Assembly (NCBI RefSeq): GCF_003634775.1
Contig: NZ_RBXB01000002.1
Coordinates: 558,001-622,000, forward strand
Origin: Chryseobacterium defluvii
Lineage (GTDB): Bacteria; Bacteroidota; Bacteroidia; Flavobacteriales; Weeksellaceae
DNA length: 64,000 bases
Direction: 5' to 3'
Position 1 is the stretch's first letter. Every line of letters begins with the position of its first letter. Under the pieces are notes generated by a model. The model was not told the origin of the DNA and did no database searches. It saw only the letters and a program-made list of their open reading frames with translations. Positions 7,277 through 17,906 of the stretch are shown here, in pieces. A program made the position numbers and the translations under genes.

Positions 7277-8977
7277 ATGCAATTATCAGAACAAGAAATC
7301 ATTAGAAGAGAAAAGCTGAATAAGCTTGTTGAAATGGGAATCAACGCTTTCCCTGCGGATGAATATGTAGTGACAGATACTACACAATCTATAAAACAGG
7401 ATTTTTCTGAAAATAAACAGGTGAAGATCGCCGGTAGATTGATGTCCCGCAGAATTCAAGGAAAGGCTTCTTTTGCTGAATTGCAGGACTCTACAGGTAA
7501 GATCCAGGTATATTTCAACAGAGATGAAATTTGTACAGGTGAAGATAAAACTTTATATAATGAAGTATATAAGCACCTTTTAGATATAGGAGATATTATT
7601 GGTGTTGAAGGAGAGTTATTTACGACTCAGGTAGGTGAGAAAACCGTTTTGGTTAAAAACTTTACGCTTTTAACAAAATCTCTTCGTCCGTTACCATTAC
7701 CTAAAACAGATGCGGACGGAAATGTTCACGATGCGTTTGTTGATCCTGAATTACGCTATAGACAACGTTATGCCGATTTAGTGGTAAATCCGCACATTAA
7801 GGAGATATTCGTAAAAAGAACGAAATTGTTCAACGCAATGAGGACTTTCTTTAATGATGCAGGATATTTTGAAGTAGAAACTCCAATCTTACAATCTATT
7901 CCGGGTGGAGCTGCGGCAAGACCATTCATTACGCACCATAATGCTCTGGATATTCCGTTATATTTAAGAATTGCCAACGAACTGTATCTGAAAAGGCTGA
8001 TCGTAGGTGGATTCGACGGAGTATATGAATTCTCGAAAAACTTCAGAAATGAAGGGATGGACAGAACCCACAATCCTGAATTTACAGCAATGGAAATTTA
8101 TGTAGCCTACAAAGACTACAACTGGATGATGGATTTTACAGAAAGATTGCTGGAATTCTGTGCTACACAGGTAAATGGAAATGCAGAATCAACTTTTGGC
8201 GAACATACCATCAGCTGGAAAGCACCATATCCGAGAATTTCAATGACGGAAGCCATTCAGAAATTCACAGGCTTTGATATCACCGGGAAAACCGAGCAGG
8301 AATTATTTGATTTCGCGAAATCTATCGGAATTGAAGTGAATGAAACCATGGGTAAAGGTAAACTTATCGATGAAATCTTCGGTGAGAAGTGTGAAGGAAA
8401 CTTCATTCAGCCGACATTCATTACAGATTATCCGGTAGAAATGTCACCCTTGACGAAAAAGCACAGAAGCAAAGAAGGCTTAACCGAGCGTTTTGAATTG
8501 ATGGTATGCGGAAAAGAAATTGCCAATGCTTATTCTGAGTTGAATGATCCGATTGATCAGAGAGAACGTTTCGAAGAACAATTAAAACTTTCTGAAAAAG
8601 GAGATGATGAAGCAGGGCAGTTCATTGATGAGGATTTTCTTAGAGCATTAGAATACGGAATGCCACCAACTTCAGGATTAGGAATCGGAATGGACAGATT
8701 GATCATGTTCTTAACGAATAATCCGTCTATTCAGGAAGTATTATTCTTCCCTCAGATGAGACCGGAAAAAACGGTTCCTCAGGTTGAATTGGGAGAAGAC
8801 GAAAAAGTAATCCTTGAAATTCTTAATTCCCAGGAAGAGCCATTCTCTTTAGCTGAGGTAAAAGAAAGAAGCCAGTTGTCCGGAAAAAAATGGGATAAAG
8901 CTTCTAAAACTTTAACTAAAAATAATCTGGTGAAAGTTGAAAAGATTGATGAAAATCTTTTGATGAAACTGGTTTAG
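7277..8977 (+). CDS. lysS: lysine--tRNA ligase, class II
   Basis: Charges tRNA-Lys with lysine. 566 residues from the ATG at 7277 (MQLSEQEIIRREKL); the frame extends to 7247, but those codons overlap the promoter. An N-terminal OB-fold anticodon-binding domain precedes the class II core. Motif 2 is FSKNFRNEGMDRTHNPEFT and motif 3 is GLGIGMDRLIMFL. About 60 residues beyond motif 3 form a C-terminal extension (ILEILNSQEEPFSLAEVKER) that looks like a small winged-helix domain. E. coli LysS lacks this; similar tails are usual in Bacteroidota. Confidence 0.96.
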   Translation: MQLSEQEIIRREKLNKLVEMGINAFPADEYVVTDTTQSIKQDFSENKQVKIAGRLMSRRIQGKASFAELQDSTGKIQVYFNRDEICTGEDKTLYNEVYKHLLDIGDIIGVEGELFTTQVGEKTVLVKNFTLLTKSLRPLPLPKTDADGNVHDAFVDPELRYRQRYADLVVNPHIKEIFVKRTKLFNAMRTFFNDAGYFEVETPILQSIPGGAAARPFITHHNALDIPLYLRIANELYLKRLIVGGFDGVYEFSKNFRNEGMDRTHNPEFTAMEIYVAYKDYNWMMDFTERLLEFCATQVNGNAESTFGEHTISWKAPYPRISMTEAIQKFTGFDITGKTEQELFDFAKSIGIEVNETMGKGKLIDEIFGEKCEGNFIQPTFITDYPVEMSPLTKKHRSKEGLTERFELMVCGKEIANAYSELNDPIDQRERFEEQLKLSEKGDDEAGQFIDEDFLRALEYGMPPTSGLGIGMDRLIMFLTNNPSIQEVLFFPQMRPEKTVPQVELGEDEKVILEILNSQEEPFSLAEVKERSQLSGKKWDKASKTLTKNNLVKVEKIDENLLMKLV

Positions 8978-8990
8978 AACTGAATATAAT

Positions 8991-9034
8991 AAAATGAAAA
9001 AAAGCGAAAATTTATTTTCGCTTTTTTTCATTTT
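8991..9034. terminator. bidirectional terminator after lysS
   Basis: A perfect 20-bp stem, AAAATGAAAAAAAGCGAAAA against its complement, with loop TTTA. T-rich on both strands. Confidence 0.85.
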
Positions 9035-9049
9035 ATTGGGATTTATTAT

Positions 9050-9057
9050 TAGTTTTG
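9050..9057 (+). promoter_or_regulatory. -7 box upstream of the delta-60 repeat protein
   Basis: TAGTTTTG fits TAnnTTTG, 19 nt before the ATG at 9077. The -33 region overlaps the lysS terminator and is not convincing. Confidence 0.4.
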
Positions 9058-9076
9058 GGGCAGAAAAACATACTTA

Positions 9077-10450
9077 ATGAAAAAAATTATTACTATTGCT
9101 TCAGTACTAGTATTTACTATTACTTGCGCACAGATTACCCTTACAAAAGACATCAATTATGGAAATAATGGTGTAGTTACCTTAGGGAGTTATGTAACAA
9201 GTGAAACAGATTATATTAAGCCCATGGATAATGGCGAAGTTTTATTATCTATATATAACCCCGGAGGTGCTAAATTTATAAAATTAAAAAGTAATGGCAC
9301 TTATGATAATAATTTCGGAAGTAATGGGATACTTACGGTAGCTGATACCCAAATATTAAGTTTTCAGGGTAATTATTTTTATGCTACCCGGGAAATTGGC
9401 GGTGAACTATATCTCAGAAGGTATTATGTATCAACAGGGAATTTAGATACATCTTTTGCTAATAATGGAGTTTTGGATGTCGGATTTATGCTTAATGCCA
9501 CAATGATTACCTTACCTGATGGAAAAATATTGATCAGGACCCAACATGGATTCAAAAGATATTCTTCGTCGGGAGTTTTAGATACTACCTTTGCCAACAA
9601 TGGTTTCTTTAGTGTTCCAACCCAGTATGGAACTCATAATCTTCAATTATTTGGTAACAATTTATATGAATTCGGACCTGACAACTATAATTATGGGGTC
9701 TTCAAAAGAGATATCAATATAGGAAGCAGTTTTACTAATTATGGTACGAATGGACAGGCTGCTCCCGTTTGTCCTCAAAGCGTAAGTAATTCCAGATATC
9801 CGCAATATCTGCCAACTGAAGGAGAAATAATTTTTCTAAATGAAAGCCATACTCTTTCAAAAACAATAGCAGACGGAACTCCGGATGTTTCATTTGGAAG
9901 TGGCGGATGCCTGGATTTGCAGAATGTTTTTAATGGAATGACCTATCAATATAGTTATATCTATCACTATAATGCTCAAAGGCTTTATTTTACATTAAAA
10001 AATCAGACAAATACAAATGATAAAACGGTTAAAATTGCTATATTCGATAACAATGGAAACCTTATTACGGTTAACAGCCAGCCTTTTTATGATACTAATC
10101 TGGTAGATAACCAGTACGGATATATAGGAATAACGGTTCAGGGCAACTATCTCTATTTGATAGGCTTTGGTACGGTATCCAGATATATTTTATCTGAAAA
10201 TACCTTAACAACCTCTGAAGCAGAGAACCATCATGTGGAAATAAGTTTTGTAAACCCTTTTAAAGACGAGTTAACTTTAAAAACCAGTGAAAAAATAAAG
10301 GAAGTAGAAATTATTGACCAAAGTGGGCGTTTAGTTTTAAAAGGCAATATGATAAAGCTAAATACATCATTATTGGAAAAAGGAGTTTATTTTATTAACG
10401 TAACCTTGGAATCGGGGAGAATGATTTCTAAAAAAGGAGTTAAACTATAA
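9077..10450 (+). CDS. secreted delta-60 repeat protein with T9SS type A sorting domain
   Basis: 457 residues. Signal peptide of about 19 residues ending TCAQ. The body has at least five short motifs of the form (S/T/N)F(G/A)xxGxxxx: YGNNGVVTL, NFGSNGILTV, SFANNGVLDV, TFANNGFFSV and SFGSGGCLDL. These are delta-60 repeats and probably form a beta-propeller. The last 75 residues (VEISFVNPFKDELTL ... VKEVEII-like strands, then LLEKGVYFINVT and KKGVKL) are a type A C-terminal sorting domain recognised by type IX secretion. It should therefore be exported across the outer membrane and attached to the cell surface or released. The ligand is unknown. Confidence 0.87.
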   Translation: MKKIITIASVLVFTITCAQITLTKDINYGNNGVVTLGSYVTSETDYIKPMDNGEVLLSIYNPGGAKFIKLKSNGTYDNNFGSNGILTVADTQILSFQGNYFYATREIGGELYLRRYYVSTGNLDTSFANNGVLDVGFMLNATMITLPDGKILIRTQHGFKRYSSSGVLDTTFANNGFFSVPTQYGTHNLQLFGNNLYEFGPDNYNYGVFKRDINIGSSFTNYGTNGQAAPVCPQSVSNSRYPQYLPTEGEIIFLNESHTLSKTIADGTPDVSFGSGGCLDLQNVFNGMTYQYSYIYHYNAQRLYFTLKNQTNTNDKTVKIAIFDNNGNLITVNSQPFYDTNLVDNQYGYIGITVQGNYLYLIGFGTVSRYILSENTLTTSEAENHHVEISFVNPFKDELTLKTSEKIKEVEIIDQSGRLVLKGNMIKLNTSLLEKGVYFINVTLESGRMISKKGVKL

Positions 10451-10519
10451 ATATAGAAAACAATTTGTTTCATAAACGATAAATTGATATTTTCCCGTTA
10501 TTTAGAAAATGTATAATTG

Positions 10520-11344
10520 ATGAAACTCTTTCTGATCTTTATCATATTTCTCTTTTATACACGGGTTGATGCACAAACGCTCACCTCTGTTTATTTTGAG
10601 CATAACAGCTATGAGCTTAATGAAGCATCCAAAAAGAAGCTGGATAGTTTGTCAGTATTAAAAACTAACCTTACATTCAGGATTTTCGGAAATTGTGACC
10701 CTTCGGGAAGTGAGGAATACAATAAGGCCTTATCGGAATACCGGGCAAATACTGTTCACAAATATTTACTGGGAAAAGCCGGAAATAATATAAAACTGGT
10801 AAGCTCGGTAGGGTTGGGCGAAGAAAAACAAATTAATGACAATACCACCGAAGAATTGCGTGGAAAAAACAGGAGAGTAGATGTATTTGTAGAAAAGAAA
10901 TTTGCTCCGGGACAAAAGCTAACCCGAAGAATGCTTCCCAGCTTTTTTGAAACCAAAGTTTCCCATATGAAAGTGAAAGATACCTTTTCACTACCAGATG
11001 TCAATTTTATAGGGAATCGTCATGTCTGGCTTCCAAAGGCTGAAAAGCAAATTATTCAGCTTTTCAACATGCTGAAAGATAATCCGGCATTGGAAATTGA
11101 ATTACAAGGGCATATTTGCTGTGATTATGAAAATTTTGATGGTGAAGACATAGATTTGGGAACCTTTAACCTTTCGTGGACAAGGGCTAATGCCGTCAAA
11201 GAATTTCTGGAAAAACAAGGAATAGATCCTTCCCGGATAAAAGCAAGAGGTCTTGGTCATCTTAATCCGGCTGTATATCCTGAACTTACAGAATCTGACC
11301 AGGTTAGAAATAGAAGAGTTGAACTGGTTTTAATTAAAAAATAA
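10520..11344 (+). CDS. protein with two OmpA/MotB peptidoglycan-binding domains
   Basis: 274 residues from the ATG at 10520 (the frame also allows TTG at 10517). Signal peptide ends TRVDAQ. Domain one (about residues 22-130) shows YFEHNSYELNE, the CDPSG turn and RGKNRRVDVFV. Domain two (about 160-274) shows VWLPKAEKQIIQLF, LQGHICC, TRANAVKEFL and VRNRRVELVLI. Each resembles the OmpA C-terminal domain that anchors outer-membrane proteins to peptidoglycan. There is no beta-barrel, so it is probably a periplasmic protein. A tandem pair in so short a protein is somewhat unusual. Confidence 0.85.
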   Translation: MKLFLIFIIFLFYTRVDAQTLTSVYFEHNSYELNEASKKKLDSLSVLKTNLTFRIFGNCDPSGSEEYNKALSEYRANTVHKYLLGKAGNNIKLVSSVGLGEEKQINDNTTEELRGKNRRVDVFVEKKFAPGQKLTRRMLPSFFETKVSHMKVKDTFSLPDVNFIGNRHVWLPKAEKQIIQLFNMLKDNPALEIELQGHICCDYENFDGEDIDLGTFNLSWTRANAVKEFLEKQGIDPSRIKARGLGHLNPAVYPELTESDQVRNRRVELVLIKK

Positions 11345-11349
11345 ATTTT

Positions 11350-11387
11350 AGGTTTCGGCGGCAGCGAAGCTGCCGCCGAAACCTTTT
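11350..11387. terminator. GC-rich terminator between convergent genes
   Basis: A 16-bp perfect stem with loop GAA: left arm AGGTTTCGGCGGCAGC (11350-11365), right arm 11369-11384, then TTT. Its GC content is far above the surroundings. It shares the core GGCGG-AGC-GAA-GC-CCGCC with the hairpin at 25110-25146. It serves the OmpA-domain gene on plus and cydB on minus. Confidence 0.82.
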
Positions 11388-11399
11388 ATGATAAAGCCA

Positions 11400-12404
11400 T
11401 TATTTCCTTTGTTTGCTAAACGAAGCCATCAGATAAAACAAAAACGGCAAAATAAACAGGGAACCCAGCATCAAAGCCCATGATAAAGCCGAAATTGTTT
11501 TCGGTGCTGCAGCTTCCTCCAATAAAGAAAGATGATTGCCGTTTCCTAATAATATAATATCAGGATAATGCTGATAGGTGGCTGCAACCAGGATCATGAT
11601 CATCTGGAATCCTGCTAAAATCCGAACAGGCATAAGTTTTCTTTCCTTCATACAGTAAAAGATTAAACCTAAAGAAAGCGTTGCCAAAGCAATGGCAGCA
11701 ATACCCAGAGGTTTGGAAAATATCCACATAAGAAGTGGAATATTTGAAAGGTAAGCCGTTAAAAAAACTAAAATACCCGTTACTACTACGAAAATCATCG
11801 TTTGTTTAGACTTTCTGATCATCAATGTCAGATCGACTTTATCCCTGGTTTCTCTTAAAGAAAAGATAGAAGCAAGATAAGCACAAAGGGATACCGTAAA
11901 CAAACCTACGGCAGCTCCGAACCAATTCAGCCAACTGAAAATATAAAGGTCTAAAAAGCCAGTTGCATCAGGGTTAATCGATTTTGAAACCGTAGAAGCA
12001 GCAATCAGTCCAAGGAAAAATGGAGTTAATAAACTTGCGTAGTAAAATATTTGAGTATATAAAATCTGCCAGTCATCTTTTACAGCGTCATAATGTCTGA
12101 ATGTAAAAGCAGTTCCTCTGGCGATAATACCCAGAAGCATTAATACTAAGGGAATATGAAGATAAGTCGACATAGTAGTATAAATGCCCGGAAATCCTAC
12201 AAAAAGAATAACAATAGCAATGATCAGCCACATATGGTTTGCTTCCCAAACCGGGGCTATAGATTCATACATGATCTGTTCGGTTTTATGACGTGCTTTT
12301 TTATGAGTGAAAAGCTCCACGATACCCGCTCCGAAATCAGCGCCTCCTAAAATGATATACAGGCAGATCGATAACCAGAGGAAAGCTATAACAACATAGA
12401 TCAT
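11400..12404 (-). CDS. cydB: cytochrome bd ubiquinol oxidase subunit II
   Basis: Second core subunit of the bd-type terminal oxidase, which reduces O2 with quinol electrons at high oxygen affinity and without proton pumping. In this organism the quinol would be menaquinol. 334 residues with about eight membrane segments, opening MIYVVIAFLWLSICLYIILG and the conserved GGADFGAGIVELFT. Its ATG overlaps the last 4 bp of cydA, so the two are translationally coupled. No small CydX-like ORF is evident after it. Confidence 0.94.
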   Translation of the reverse strand: MIYVVIAFLWLSICLYIILGGADFGAGIVELFTHKKARHKTEQIMYESIAPVWEANHMWLIIAIVILFVGFPGIYTTMSTYLHIPLVLMLLGIIARGTAFTFRHYDAVKDDWQILYTQIFYYASLLTPFFLGLIAASTVSKSINPDATGFLDLYIFSWLNWFGAAVGLFTVSLCAYLASIFSLRETRDKVDLTLMIRKSKQTMIFVVVTGILVFLTAYLSNIPLLMWIFSKPLGIAAIALATLSLGLIFYCMKERKLMPVRILAGFQMIMILVAATYQHYPDIILLGNGNHLSLLEEAAAPKTISALSWALMLGSLFILPFLFYLMASFSKQRK

Positions 12405-13744
12405 GATTTCTTATTTTTATTGTTAAACTGAATGTCGGTAGGATCATAAAGCTTAGGAACCATTTGTATTTGTCTTCTCAACAGGAAAATAATAATGAGT
12501 GATAAGGACACAAAAATGGCGGTGAAAAAATAAAAAGAATACTGAATTCCGGGCATTGGCGTTACGGCATCTATAGTTCGCATAATCCCATAGATAATCC
12601 AGGGTTGCCTTCCAACTTCAGTTACCGTCCAGCCAGCTTCCAAAGCAATATATCCGAACGGTGTGGCTATAAGGAATGTTTTTAGCAGCCATTTCTTTTC
12701 AAGCCATTCTTTTTTGAAAAATAAAGCATATAAGTAAACTGCCCCGATGCAGATCATTACGACTCCAAAGAAAATCATGATCTGAAATGCATAATGAACA
12801 ACAGCAACGGGTGGCCATTCGTCCCGTGGAAAATCATTCAGCCCTTTTACTTCTGAATTAAAATCATTGCTTACTAAAAAACTTAACACTTTCGGGATTT
12901 TTATTGCATATTTGATTTCTCCTTTTTCTTCATCAGGAACTCCGCCAATCACAAATGATGCTCCCTTTTCTGTTTCAAAATGAGCTTCCATAGCAGCAAG
13001 TTTAATCGGCTGTCTTTCTGCAACAGATTTTGCTGCAATATCACCACTCAAAGGAGCTCCAAAAGCACCAATCAAGGCAAAACCTGCAGCAATCCTGAAT
13101 GCTTTTGTATGAAACTCAACGTTCTTTTTTCTCATGATTAAATATGCATGAACCCCTGCGACGGCAAATCCGGTAGCACAAAAGGCTGCAACCGTCATAT
13201 GCAATGACTGAGGAAACCAGGCGTCGTTGAACATTGCTTTGATAGGATCAATATTCATATACTTTCCGTCAATATAATCAAATCCGGCAGGAGAGTTCAT
13301 CCATGCATTGGCCGCTACGACGAGAATTCCGGAAGCCAGTCCGCTGAGACCAACTAAAAATCCGCAAAACCAGTGAAACCATTTGTTGAATTTGTCCCAT
13401 CCATATAAAAAGAAGCCAATGGCAATGGCTTCAATGAAGAAGGCGGTGCCTTCGAGAGAGAATGGCATTCCGAAAATGGGGCCTGCATGTTTCATGAATT
13501 CCGGCCACAGAAGTCCCAGTTCAAAGGAAAGCATAGTCCCGGAAACGGCACCCGTGGCAAATAATATTGCTACACCCTTGCTCCAGGCTTTGGTAAGTCC
13601 CTTGTATATTTCATTATTGGTTTTAAGGTATTTCCAGTGTGCAAAAGCCATTAAGAAAGGCATTACCATACCAACGCATGCGAAAATGATATGAAAACCG
13701 AGGGATATGGCCATTTGTGCACGAGCGGCAAGAAAATCGTCCAT
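12401..13744 (-). CDS. cydA: cytochrome bd ubiquinol oxidase subunit I
   Basis: Haem- and quinol-binding subunit of cytochrome bd. 447 residues and about nine membrane segments. Candidate haem ligands are H18 in SLGFHIIFACVG (b595), the His in QSLHMTVAAF (b558), and the Met in IIYGIMRT. The acidic LEGTAFFIEA stretch matches the family proton path. The quinol (Q) loop is of the short type, in keeping with the length. Divergently placed from gyrB, with 221 nt between start codons. Confidence 0.94.
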   Translation of the reverse strand: MDDFLAARAQMAISLGFHIIFACVGMVMPFLMAFAHWKYLKTNNEIYKGLTKAWSKGVAILFATGAVSGTMLSFELGLLWPEFMKHAGPIFGMPFSLEGTAFFIEAIAIGFFLYGWDKFNKWFHWFCGFLVGLSGLASGILVVAANAWMNSPAGFDYIDGKYMNIDPIKAMFNDAWFPQSLHMTVAAFCATGFAVAGVHAYLIMRKKNVEFHTKAFRIAAGFALIGAFGAPLSGDIAAKSVAERQPIKLAAMEAHFETEKGASFVIGGVPDEEKGEIKYAIKIPKVLSFLVSNDFNSEVKGLNDFPRDEWPPVAVVHYAFQIMIFFGVVMICIGAVYLYALFFKKEWLEKKWLLKTFLIATPFGYIALEAGWTVTEVGRQPWIIYGIMRTIDAVTPMPGIQYSFYFFTAIFVSLSLIIIFLLRRQIQMVPKLYDPTDIQFNNKNKKS

Positions 13745-13896
13745 AATATCAACTTTTTGAGTAAATAAAGATACGGATAAATTATGGAGAGATCATATGA
13801 TTTACAACAGTTGCGGTTGAAGAAATTCATGATAACTTTGATCTCTTTGAATTGATTTTGGTGTGGATAAATCAACTCATTTTTGACATATTTTAA

Positions 13897-15900
<2,004 letters not shown>

Positions 15901-15918
15901 CTCTTAAAAAAGTATATG

Positions 15919-15948
15919 AAAAGACCTCAGAAATGAGGTCTTTTTTTT
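15919..15948 (+). terminator. gyrB terminator
   Basis: AAAAGACCTCA, loop GAAA, TGAGGTCTTTT, then further T. Confidence 0.88.
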
Positions 15949-15988
15949 GTTTTTTTTAATAAAATTTTAACATTTGTTAAGATTTTGT

Positions 15989-15996
15989 TATTTTTG
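15989..15996 (+). promoter_or_regulatory. -7 box for the DUF3857 pair
   Basis: TATTTTTG fits TAnnTTTG, 15-18 nt before the start codons at 16012 and 16015. A TTTG lies only 12 nt upstream, shorter than usual. Confidence 0.4.
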
Positions 15997-16014
15997 AGAA
16001 ATTTTATAATAATG

Positions 16015-17904
16015 ATGAAAATATTAATAGTGGGAGCTTTATCCGTTGTTTCTCTTTACTATGCGCAAAACTATCCTGTTTCGGCTATCCCTGAAAATTT
16101 AAAGAAAAATGCGAATGCTGTTGTCAGAAAAGATGTGACGACAGTCCAAATTAATAAAATTGATGAAATAAAATACCAGTCTACTACTGTTACCACCGTC
16201 CTGAATAAGGACGGAGACTCAAAAGCGGTTGCTTATATTCCTTATGAGAAAGGAGATGCTATATCAGATGTCAAGGTAACTGTTTATGATGAAGGCGGCA
16301 AAAAGCTTAAAAGTTTCTCAAAGTCGGATTTCGGTGATTTTGCTAATAATCAACAAGGCACATTTTATTCTGATGACAGGGTTTTAGTATTATCCTATAC
16401 CCCTATTCAATACCCCTATACTATTGAATTCTCTTATCAGATCACTGATGAAAATACAGTATTTATTCCGGATTTTGTGCCTTTTTCCGGTACCAATATT
16501 TCCTTAGAAGAAAGCCAGTTTAAAATTATTAATAAAACAGGTATTGAACTTCGTACCAAAACATATCCGTCTAAATATAATTATGCTTCCGTTACAGAAA
16601 GTGATAATGGAGTGGAGAAAACATATAGCTATAAAAATGTTCCCGCAATAGATGATGCCTTTTTATTACCTGAGCCTGTTAAAATACTACCGAAAGTGAG
16701 TTTTTCTCTGACAAAATTTAATCTTGAAGGAAAACAGGGAACCATCAATAGTTGGAAAGACTTCGGCTCCTGGTATTATAACAGTATTTTACAGCCGGTA
16801 TCAGTATCCACGCCCGCGATTAAAGCAGAAGTTGCCTCACTCAATCTACAGGGATCTACGGAAGAAAAAGTAAAGAAACTTTTTCAGTATATGCAGTCGA
16901 AAACCAGATATATTTTTGTGGCTCTAGGGATTGGAGGATGGCAGCCGATGTTGCCGGATGAAGTTCAGAAAAAAGGATATGGTGACTGTAAAGGGTTAAC
17001 AAACTATATGAAAACTTTATTAGATGAAGCAGGAATTCCTTCTTATTACTGTAAAGTCTATTCCAGTTCCTCACAAGTTTCGTTCGATCCTGATTTTCCT
17101 AAAATGGGTGGAAACCATATTATTTTGATGGTTCCGACAGAAAAAGGGAATATCTGGCTGGAAAATACATCTCAGCAAATTGCTTTTAATCATTTAACAT
17201 ACACAACTACCGACAGAAATGTTCTTCTGGTTAAAAAAGAAGGCATAGAGGTAATCAATACACCGGTATATACTGCAGAACAAAATAAAGAAAAGCAGAC
17301 TTTACGAATAAGGCTTAACGACGATAACAGTATTTCTGGCGCCGGATTGTTCGAATATACGGGAAGTCAGTATGATTATAGTCTTGGTTATAGTAATTTG
17401 TCTCCAAAAGAAAGAAACGAAGCTTTAAAAAGTCAATTGGACATCCTGAATTTTGAAAAACTGGAAATGAAAGATTTTGTGAATGACAGAGACCATGCGG
17501 TTTCAAAATATAATATTGATTTTAAAGCAAATAATTATTCTAAAAATGCAGGAAACAGTATGATATTCAGAGCCGTTCCTATTTTCTCCAACAATATTTA
17601 TAAAACGGATGAAAACAGGGAACTGCCATTTGAAATCGGGCAGGCTTTTGAAGATGAATACCAGATTAGTTTCGAAATCCCTAAAAATTATAAAATAGAA
17701 GAGATTCCGGATAATGTCACTATTAGTTCTGAGTTCGGTTCATACAAATTAAGTATTGTAAAAGATGGTGAGAACCTGAAAGTAAATAGAACGGTAAGAG
17801 TAAACAAAGGAATATATCCTAAGGAAAAATATAATGATTATGTAAGCTTTAGGAAAAAAATAAACGGTATTGATAACTCGAAAATTTTAATTACAAAAAT
17901 CTAA
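16015..17904 (+). CDS. DUF3857 protein with an intact transglutaminase-like core
   Basis: About 629 residues from ATG 16015; ATG 16012 is equally possible. Signal peptide of about 17 residues (VVSLYYAQ). An N-terminal beta-rich DUF3857 domain is followed by a transglutaminase-like fold. Candidate catalytic residues are C325 in GYGDCKGL and H368 in GGNHIILMVP. The usual third acidic residue position reads WLENTSQ, with Asn. The C-terminal third is the beta-sandwich seen in this family. Such proteins are periplasmic or surface-exposed; the substrate is unknown. The next gene, 2 nt downstream, is a paralogue. Confidence 0.85.
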   Translation: MKILIVGALSVVSLYYAQNYPVSAIPENLKKNANAVVRKDVTTVQINKIDEIKYQSTTVTTVLNKDGDSKAVAYIPYEKGDAISDVKVTVYDEGGKKLKSFSKSDFGDFANNQQGTFYSDDRVLVLSYTPIQYPYTIEFSYQITDENTVFIPDFVPFSGTNISLEESQFKIINKTGIELRTKTYPSKYNYASVTESDNGVEKTYSYKNVPAIDDAFLLPEPVKILPKVSFSLTKFNLEGKQGTINSWKDFGSWYYNSILQPVSVSTPAIKAEVASLNLQGSTEEKVKKLFQYMQSKTRYIFVALGIGGWQPMLPDEVQKKGYGDCKGLTNYMKTLLDEAGIPSYYCKVYSSSSQVSFDPDFPKMGGNHIILMVPTEKGNIWLENTSQQIAFNHLTYTTTDRNVLLVKKEGIEVINTPVYTAEQNKEKQTLRIRLNDDNSISGAGLFEYTGSQYDYSLGYSNLSPKERNEALKSQLDILNFEKLEMKDFVNDRDHAVSKYNIDFKANNYSKNAGNSMIFRAVPIFSNNIYKTDENRELPFEIGQAFEDEYQISFEIPKNYKIEEIPDNVTISSEFGSYKLSIVKDGENLKVNRTVRVNKGIYPKEKYNDYVSFRKKINGIDNSKILITKI

Positions 17905-17906
17905 GC

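Noticed and set aside
13862..13870. Perfect DnaA box (TGTGGATAA) upstream of gyrB, as evidence of oriC
   Set aside because: A single 9-mer is expected by chance about once per 130 kb on two strands, and a second copy (26526-26534) lies inside ggt. There is no cluster of boxes.
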